A DNA stretch of 64,000 bases, taken from contig QHVB01000029.1 in the NCBI GenBank assembly GCA_003222195.1, forward strand, positions 82,950 to 146,949. Reading direction: 5' to 3'. Origin of the DNA: Gemmatimonadota bacterium (GTDB lineage: Bacteria > Gemmatimonadota > Gemmatimonadetes > Gemmatimonadales > GWC2-71-9). Positions 58,938 to 64,000 of the stretch are shown here, piece after piece (the first letter of the stretch is position 1; every line of letters starts with the position of its first letter). The notes under the pieces are model-generated. The model saw only the letters and a list, made by a program, of their open reading frames with translations. It did no database searches and had not been told where the DNA came from. The position numbers were made by a program, and so were the translations under genes.

Positions 58938-58967
58938 CCAATATTGAAAGTGATTTCTGATTGTCAA
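58938..58967 (-). promoter_or_regulatory. Promoter of the 50-aa gene / polymerase unit
   Basis: The perfect -35 TTGACA (58967-58962) begins right after the carbonic anhydrase stop codon, and TATTGG (58943-58938) lies 18 bases on. The ATG follows after 4 bases, so the transcript would be leaderless or nearly so. Confidence 0.55.
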
Positions 58968-59558
58968 TCAGTCGTCGAAGAACTCCACAGTACCTGCTTC
59001 GACACAGTACTCGGCTCCGACGATCAATAAGCCGTCCCGCTCGATTCGCCGCTCGAGCAGCGCCGAACCATGTCGCAGGTGTGCAACAGACGCCCGGATA
59101 TTGGCGCGTGTAGCCTCGGCGGCCAGCGCCGCGGGATCCTTGGCCACCGCCGTGCCGAACAGCGGCTCGATCGCGGGCCGGATGCGATCGACAATGGCGC
59201 GGAGATTGGGCGACTCGTGGCCCTGCGGTTGACGAAGCTCCTCCAACGTCGCCGCCACTGCACCGCACTGCGTGTGCCCCAGCACGACGGCGAGGCGCGT
59301 CTCGAACCGCTCGGCGGCAAACTCGACGCTGCCGACCTGCGACGGCGCGACGATGTTGCCCGCCACGCGAATCACGAAGAGATCGCCAAACCCTTGCCCA
59401 AACACCAGTTCTGCCGGAACGCGCGAATCGGAGCACCCCAGCACGATGGCGAACGGCTGCTGCCCAGCGCTGGGACGACCGACGGGGCCGCTGGCGCTTT
59501 CGACAAAACGCCGGTTGCCTTCGTGCAGGCGCTCCAGCGCTTCGCGCGCGGGGATCAT
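58968..59558 (-). CDS. Beta-class carbonic anhydrase
   Basis: Zinc enzyme interconverting CO2 and bicarbonate. 196 residues with the zinc ligands Cys42, His95 and Cys98 and the Asp44-Arg46 dyad: VLGCSDSRVPAE and VVLGHTQCGAVA. The segment FVIRVAGNIVAP is also typical. No signal peptide, so cytosolic; bicarbonate supply for carboxylases such as AccABCD or PurK/E is a likely role. It overlaps the upstream DUF2059 stop by one base. Confidence 0.95.
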   Translation of the reverse strand: MIPAREALERLHEGNRRFVESASGPVGRPSAGQQPFAIVLGCSDSRVPAELVFGQGFGDLFVIRVAGNIVAPSQVGSVEFAAERFETRLAVVLGHTQCGAVAATLEELRQPQGHESPNLRAIVDRIRPAIEPLFGTAVAKDPAALAAEATRANIRASVAHLRHGSALLERRIERDGLLIVGAEYCVEAGTVEFFDD

Positions 59559-60037
59559 CAGTTCGGGGGCGCTTTCCCTTGCGACTGCTGCAGGCTGTCT
59601 CCAACCATACGCGCGATCTGCTCCCCCCAGCTCTCGCCGGCCGCCATGCTTTCCTTGAAGATCGCGGGCTGCACCGCCGTCAGGCGCTGACCGATCGGCG
59701 AGTTGTAGAACCGCAGCAGCTCTTCGAGCTCAGGCTGCGTCAGATGCGCGGCGTAAATCGGCACCAGCATGTCGACGAGTCGCGTGGTGTCGCGGCGCGC
59801 ATGCACCAGAAATGCATCCCAGAAGGCCGCGGGGATTTGCGGATTGTTTTGGCGTTGGGAAACGATCATCGACTCGAGGTTGCCGATCATCAGCTTGGTC
59901 GCGCCGGTGGCGACGAGCAGTTTGCGCGCCGAAGCCGCGGCGGCCGGGTCGACGGGACGGTTCGGCTGGTCCTGCGCCGCGGCGGCGGAGATAGTGAGCA
60001 CAAGACCGCAGAGCGCGGCCACACTTGCACGCATCAT
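59558..60037 (-). CDS. DUF2059-domain secreted protein
   Basis: The 159-residue protein has a signal peptide (MMRASVAALCGLVLTISAAAAQ) and a helical domain with YAAHLTQPELEELLRFYNSPIGQRLT, the signature of DUF2059, whose function is unknown. The ATG at 60037 has AGGAG five bases upstream; an earlier start at 60073 has no ribosome-binding site and would extend the signal peptide unnaturally. Likely periplasmic. It overlaps the carbonic anhydrase start by one base. Confidence 0.85.
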   Translation of the reverse strand: MMRASVAALCGLVLTISAAAAQDQPNRPVDPAAAASARKLLVATGATKLMIGNLESMIVSQRQNNPQIPAAFWDAFLVHARRDTTRLVDMLVPIYAAHLTQPELEELLRFYNSPIGQRLTAVQPAIFKESMAAGESWGEQIARMVGDSLQQSQGKAPPN

Positions 60038-60083
60038 GGTGACTCCTGATGAAACGAGATGTGAGTGGAGCAACGGACGGCCG

Positions 60084-60647
60084 TCAGGCGACGGACTGCG
60101 CCCGGCGCCGCGTCACGACGATTCTGACGATCAGCACGCCGACGGCGATACCGATGATCCACCCGGCAATCGTTCCCAGTCGGCCGGCCCGCTCAGTCGA
60201 CGAGAGCCAGTTGGTCTCGCCTTTGAGCGACCCGAGCACTTGGTTGAGCGTTGCCAGGACTTCGCCGGCGCGAGCGCCGGGACCGGCGGCCACCACTTGG
60301 ATCGCTTCCCGGCGCAGCGGCACCTGCGCCGTATAGACCGTGATCGCGCCGCCGCCCTGTGCGGTGTCGGTGCGGATGGCGTCGATGTCGAGGCCGTTCC
60401 ACTTCACGGTCATGAGCTGTGAGCGGGGAGGCAAATCGGCGGGCTTCAGATGCTCTCGACCGAGCACCGCACGCATGCGCTGCACGCACAACAGAATGCG
60501 GTTATCGCCCGCCCAGCACCCGACGACGTCCGGCGAGGTGAAGCCCACCGCCGGAACCGCGACGAAATCGTCCGGCAAGCTCATCACGTAGCCGAGCTCC
60601 GCATTCGCAGTGGCTTGCAAGAAGAGAAGAACGGTGGGAAGAAACAC
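60084..60647 (-). CDS. Hypothetical protein with signal peptide and C-terminal membrane anchor
   Basis: I do not recognise a family. MFLPTVLLFLQATANAEL looks like a signal peptide, a ~120-residue extracytoplasmic domain follows (DDFVAVPAVGFTSPDVVGCWAG ... LMTVKWNGLDIDAIRTD), and a C-terminal helix IAGWIIGIAVGVLIVRIVV with a basic RRRAQ tail anchors it. The topology is that of a single-pass exported protein with a short cytosolic end. It begins 9 bases after ald, so it belongs to that operon. Confidence 0.6.
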   Translation of the reverse strand: MFLPTVLLFLQATANAELGYVMSLPDDFVAVPAVGFTSPDVVGCWAGDNRILLCVQRMRAVLGREHLKPADLPPRSQLMTVKWNGLDIDAIRTDTAQGGGAITVYTAQVPLRREAIQVVAAGPGARAGEVLATLNQVLGSLKGETNWLSSTERAGRLGTIAGWIIGIAVGVLIVRIVVTRRRAQSVA

Positions 60648-60656
60648 GAAACGTGC

Positions 60657-61769
60657 CTAGACGAGAGATTTGGCGTCGGCCAGCGACAGCCCGAACGCTT
60701 CCGCCACGCCTGGATACACGACCTTCCCCTCGACCACGTTCAGCCCCAGAAACAGACTCGGATCCTGCTTGCACGCCTGTTTCCAGCCCATGCGCGCCAG
60801 CCTCTTGGCGTACGGCAACGTCGCGTTCGTCAGAGCGAGCGTCGACGTCCGCGGCACGCCACCGGGCATGTTAGCCACGGCATAATGAATGACGCCGTCG
60901 ACCACATAAGTCGGCTGGTCGTGCGTCGTCGGCTTCGTCGTTTCGATGCAGCCGCCCTGGTCCACGGCGACGTCTACGATCACCGAACCTTGCTTCATCA
61001 ATTTGAGGTCGGCGCGCTTGACCAGCCTGGGCGCTTTGGCACCCGTGAGGAGCACGGCGCCGATCACGACGTCAGCCTTGGCGAGCTGCTCGAGGACATT
61101 GTGGCGGTTCGAGAACAGCAGGTCGACATTGGGGGCAAGGACATCGGAGAGGTAGCGCAGGCGGTCGAGCGAGATATCGAGCAGCGTGACGTGAGCACCC
61201 AGTCCCGCGGCCATCTTGGCCGCGTTCGTGCCCACCACGCCCCCGCCGAGGATCAGCACCTCCGCCGGCAGCACACCCGGGACTCCGCCCAGCAGAATAC
61301 CGTAACCGCCGAAAACCTTCTCGAGGTATTTCGCGCCTTCCTGCACGGCCATGCGGCCTGCAACCTCGCTCATAGGCGTGAGCAGTGGCAGCTCCTTGCT
61401 GGGCAGCTCCACCGTTTCATACGCGATCGCGACACAGCCGGACTTGATCACGGCTTTGGTGAGCGGTTCCGACGCGGCGAAATGGAAATAGGTGAAGACG
61501 ACCTGCCCTTTGCGCAGCCTCGCCCATTCCGGCTCGATCGGCTCTTTCACCTTTAGGATCATTTCGGCCTTCGCCCACACGGCGTCGGCCAACGCCACGA
61601 TTTCCGCGCCGGCGGCCCGGTACGCGTCGTCGCTGAAACCGGAGCCGAGGCCCGCGCCCTGCTCCACCAAGACCGCATGACCGTCGCTCGCGAGCGACTC
61701 CGCTCCCGCCGGCACGAGGGCGACGCGATGCTCCGCGGTCTTGATTTCCCTGGGCACGCCGACGATCAC
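60657..61769 (-). CDS. ald: Alanine dehydrogenase
   Basis: NAD-dependent enzyme that converts alanine to pyruvate and ammonia. MIVGVPREIKTAEHRVALVPAG is the exact family N-terminus, with Lys/His active-site residues in KVKEPIEPEW and FTYFHFAAS, and the NAD-binding VLILGGGVVGTNAAKMAAGLG near 168-188. 370 residues, full length. GTG start in an overlap with the M16 peptidase stop. Confidence 0.97.
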   Translation of the reverse strand: MIVGVPREIKTAEHRVALVPAGAESLASDGHAVLVEQGAGLGSGFSDDAYRAAGAEIVALADAVWAKAEMILKVKEPIEPEWARLRKGQVVFTYFHFAASEPLTKAVIKSGCVAIAYETVELPSKELPLLTPMSEVAGRMAVQEGAKYLEKVFGGYGILLGGVPGVLPAEVLILGGGVVGTNAAKMAAGLGAHVTLLDISLDRLRYLSDVLAPNVDLLFSNRHNVLEQLAKADVVIGAVLLTGAKAPRLVKRADLKLMKQGSVIVDVAVDQGGCIETTKPTTHDQPTYVVDGVIHYAVANMPGGVPRTSTLALTNATLPYAKRLARMGWKQACKQDPSLFLGLNVVEGKVVYPGVAEAFGLSLADAKSLV

Positions 61770-63043
61770 CGTTTGCCTCCATTCGGCCCCAATGCCACCA
61801 CCGTTTGCCGCTCGGGAGCAAAGAACTCCTCGGCCAGCGCCGACACCTCGTCTGCCGTGAGCGCTTCGACCGTGCGCAGGACTTCGTCCAGGCTGCGATA
61901 CTGCTCGCCGTAGACGGCGGTGCTCGCCAAACGATACATCCGGGACGTGGGGCTCTCCAGCGACAGCATCAGCTGTCCCAACGTCTGCTGTTTCGCGTCC
62001 TCTAGGGCCTCACCCCGCAGGCCCTCTTTCGCCATGCGGGCGAACTCGTTCCGGATTGCCTCCACCGCTTTCTCCGAGCGGCCCGGCTGGGTGCCGACAT
62101 AGACGCCCGCCATGCCGATCGCCCGGTAAAACGAGGCGAAACTGTAAATCGCATACGCCAGCCCGAGCTCTTCGCGGATCCGCTGGAAGAGCCGGCTCGA
62201 CATCCCGCCGCCGAAGATGTTCGAGATGACGAGCATCCCGTACTTGCGGCGATCGGCGTAGGGAATCGAGTCGGTGGCAAACACGATGTGCGTCTGTGCC
62301 GTGTCCTTCTCGAACGAGCGCGTCACGCCGCGAACGGCCGACGGCACCGGGGGCACGGGCGGCGGCGTCTGAGCCGCCACGCCATCGAACCACCCCTGCG
62401 CTTCCACTTCCTTCAGCAGCGCCTCATGCGTGATGTTGCCCGCGGCGGCAATGACGCAGTTGCCCGGAAAATAGGCGCGGGAATGCAGCTGTTTGAGATC
62501 GTCGGCCGAAAGCGCACTGACCGTCTCCTTGGTCCCCAGAATCTGGAAGCCATAGGGATGGTCGGGCCACATCGTTTCGTAGGTGCGATCGAAGACTTCG
62601 TCATCGGGCGTGTCTTCGACGGTGCTGATCTCTTCGAGCACCACCTGGCGCTCCAGCGCAAGATCGCTGTCCCGCAGCGCCGGCCGGCGCACGATGTCGG
62701 TGATCACGTCGAGCGCGCGCGGCAGATCGGCATCGAGGACGCGCGCGTGATAGGCGGTGGAGTCGCGGGACGTGTAGGCGTCGAGCGAGCCGCCGCGCGA
62801 TTCCAGCGACAGCGCGATCTGCTGCGCCGTGCGCCGCTCGGTGCCCTTGAATACCATGTGCTCGAGCAGGTGCGACACGCCCATTTTCTGGCGTAGCTCG
62901 TGGGCGCTCGCGGTCCGAACCCAGACCCCGAGCGCCACGGACCGCACGTTCGGCTCGCGCTCGCTGAGCACGGTCACCCCGTTCGGGGCGGCCGTGCGGT
63001 GGATTTCCCGGTCCAGGCGGACCGTATCTAGCGTGGTGACCAC
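61766..63043 (-). CDS. M16-family zinc metallopeptidase
   Basis: 425-residue insulinase-type peptidase, related to mitochondrial processing peptidase and bacterial PqqL/YmxG. The inverted zinc motif HxxEH is His58-Leu-Leu-Glu61-His62 in GVSHLLEHMVFKG, with a downstream Glu ligand in VVLEEISTVEDTPDD. Second-domain features GGGMSSRLFQRIREELGLAYAIYSF are present. No signal peptide. Located directly downstream of pnp, an arrangement common in many bacterial phyla. Confidence 0.95.
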   Translation of the reverse strand: MVTTLDTVRLDREIHRTAAPNGVTVLSEREPNVRSVALGVWVRTASAHELRQKMGVSHLLEHMVFKGTERRTAQQIALSLESRGGSLDAYTSRDSTAYHARVLDADLPRALDVITDIVRRPALRDSDLALERQVVLEEISTVEDTPDDEVFDRTYETMWPDHPYGFQILGTKETVSALSADDLKQLHSRAYFPGNCVIAAAGNITHEALLKEVEAQGWFDGVAAQTPPPVPPVPSAVRGVTRSFEKDTAQTHIVFATDSIPYADRRKYGMLVISNIFGGGMSSRLFQRIREELGLAYAIYSFASFYRAIGMAGVYVGTQPGRSEKAVEAIRNEFARMAKEGLRGEALEDAKQQTLGQLMLSLESPTSRMYRLASTAVYGEQYRSLDEVLRTVEALTADEVSALAEEFFAPERQTVVALGPNGGKR

Positions 63044-63044
63044 G

Positions 63045-64000
63045 CTAGGTTTTCTCGATCAGCGCTTTCCGTGACAGCCGCATGCGGCCGCGCTCGTCCA
63101 CCTCGAGCAGCTTCACCTTCAAATGATCGCCCTTCTTCACCACGTCTTCCGTCTTTTCGGTGCGACCGTGCTGCAGCTCGGAGATGTGGAGCAATCCTTC
63201 GACGCCCGGGATGATCTCGACGAATGCTCCGAACGCGGTCGTGCTCTTCACGACGCCCTCGTAGACCTTCCCCACCTCGGGCTCCTGCACGATGCCCGAC
63301 ACCATGTCGCGCGCCCGCTCGGCGGCCTCGCCCACGCCCGAAATGGTGACCAGTCCGGTGTCGTCCACGTTGATCTCCGCGCCCGTCTGCTCCTGGATCC
63401 CGCGGATCGTCTTGCCCTTCGGGCCAATGACGTCGCCGATCTTATCCGGCCGAATCTGAATGGTGAGGATGCGCGGGGCGTACTTGGAGAGCTGCGAGCG
63501 CGGTTGCGGCATCGCCTGTTGCATGATGTCGAGAATATGCAGCCGCGCCTTCTTGGCCTTCTCGAGCGCTTCGCTGATGACCTTCCAGTCAAGCCTCTCG
63601 ACCTTGATGTCCATCTGGATCGAGGTGACGCCCTCGCGTGTCCCCGCGACCTTGAAATCCATGTCGCCCAGATGATCCTCGGTGCCCAGAATGTCGGTCA
63701 GGATCGCCGTGCGCCCACCATCCGTGATCAGTCCCATCGCTATCCCGGCGCAGGCGGACTTCACGGGCACGCCGGCGTCGAACAGCGCCAGAGAACCGCC
63801 GCACACCGTGGCCATCGAGGACGAGCCGTTCGACTCCAGGATGTCGGAGACGATCCGGATCGTGTAGGGGAACTGCTCGTACGGCGGCAGCACCGCTTGC
63901 AGTGCCCGCTCCGCGAGCGCGCCGTGCCCCACTTCGCGCCGCGACGTGCCGCGGATCGGCTTCACCTCACCGGTCGAGAACGGCGGGAAGTTGTAGTGCA
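63045..64000 (-). CDS. pnp: Polyribonucleotide nucleotidyltransferase (partial, cut by window edge)
   Basis: PNPase degrades RNA 3' to 5' by phosphorolysis. Only the C-terminal part lies in the window; the frame stays open to 64000, where HYNFPPFSTGEVKPIRG of the second RNase PH domain is encoded. Visible next are the catalytic region with MATVCGGSLALFDAGVPV and ILGTEDHLGDMDFKVAG. The KH domain follows with IGPKGKTIRGIQEQTGAEI, then the S1 domain with YEGVVKSTTAFGAFVEI and GLLHISELQHGRTE. The C-terminus ends shortly after S1. Confidence 0.97.
   Translation of the reverse strand, partial: HYNFPPFSTGEVKPIRGTSRREVGHGALAERALQAVLPPYEQFPYTIRIVSDILESNGSSSMATVCGGSLALFDAGVPVKSACAGIAMGLITDGGRTAILTDILGTEDHLGDMDFKVAGTREGVTSIQMDIKVERLDWKVISEALEKAKKARLHILDIMQQAMPQPRSQLSKYAPRILTIQIRPDKIGDVIGPKGKTIRGIQEQTGAEINVDDTGLVTISGVGEAAERARDMVSGIVQEPEVGKVYEGVVKSTTAFGAFVEIIPGVEGLLHISELQHGRTEKTEDVVKKGDHLKVKLLEVDERGRMRLSRKALIEKT

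Overview
The window is a high-GC, densely packed bacterial chromosome segment made almost entirely of long same-strand gene runs whose neighbours overlap by 4 bases (ATGA, GTGA, TTGA). Gene content is that of a free-living, Gram-negative-type, rod-shaped bacterium: mreBCD-mrdA-rodA, lipoprotein signal peptides, Psd/PssA phospholipid synthesis, tmRNA, LexA, and de novo purine and tryptophan genes. The style (BTAD regulator, secreted beta-propeller and RCC1 proteins, DUF305, BTAD and HEAT proteins, eukaryotic-type ProS, accD-folC-hisS next to the rod genes) fits Gemmatimonadota or a near relative. That placement is inference from general knowledge; no marker alignment was possible. No prophage, integrase, transposase, CRISPR array, toxin-antitoxin pair, tRNA or rRNA gene was seen, and apart from the tmRNA locus no stretch above about 300 bases lacks a gene.

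Layout. (1) 106-9602, minus: trpC-trpB-HEAT protein-HD-GYP protein-trpA-chemoreceptor-like protein-folK-panB plus a small lysine-rich protein. Biosynthesis and signalling genes are interleaved in one operon. (2) 9603-10269, plus: lexA, with two identical-pattern direct-repeat boxes flanking its probable -10. (3) 10253-11299, minus: trpD. (4) 11358-24780, plus: truA-tal-purB-purC-psd-pssA-purS-purQ-lipoprotein-zinc-ribbon-purL-purF-ppdK, a long operon joining purine synthesis with phosphatidylethanolamine synthesis. (5) 24781-27693: Yip1-like membrane protein, a secreted protein, a BTAD regulator and a lipoprotein. (6) 27799-28252, minus: ssrA (tmRNA) with promoter and terminator. (7) 28264-31407, minus: dus-larB-GGDEF. 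(8) 31470-31922, plus: ptsN-like. (9) 31919-46569, minus: mreB-mreC-mreD-mrdA-rodA-accD-folC-hisS-proS-lysA-guaA-TMTC-like, one cell-shape and growth run. (10) 46715-48086, plus: ferredoxin and geranylgeranyl-reductase-like flavoprotein. (11) 48040-56423: polysaccharide deacetylase, RCC1-repeat lipoprotein, membrane protein, ankyrin protein, ABC exporter, LVIVD-repeat protein, DUF305. (12) 56512-58933: a stand-alone ATP-dependent DNA ligase convergent with a LigD-type polymerase, i.e. bacterial end-joining enzymes without Ku in view. (13) 58968-64000, minus: pnp (cut by the window edge)-M16 peptidase-ald-membrane protein-DUF2059-beta-carbonic anhydrase.

Regulation readable from sequence. Several transcription-unit heads carry TTGnnn-N17-TAnnnT promoters, and in some of these the start codon lies only 4 to 9 bases past the -10, which implies leaderless mRNAs (clearest for dus, the ferredoxin and trpD). 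The lexA upstream region has two GTTCGGT-N5-TTCGGG boxes. No single dramatic new system is evident. The most interesting items are the lexA boxes, the leaderless-promoter pattern, the paired HEAT/HD-GYP signalling proteins that share an N-terminal domain inside the trp operon, apparent non-canonical starts at overlapping junctions (folC), and the split end-joining locus with a promoter-driven 50-codon gene.
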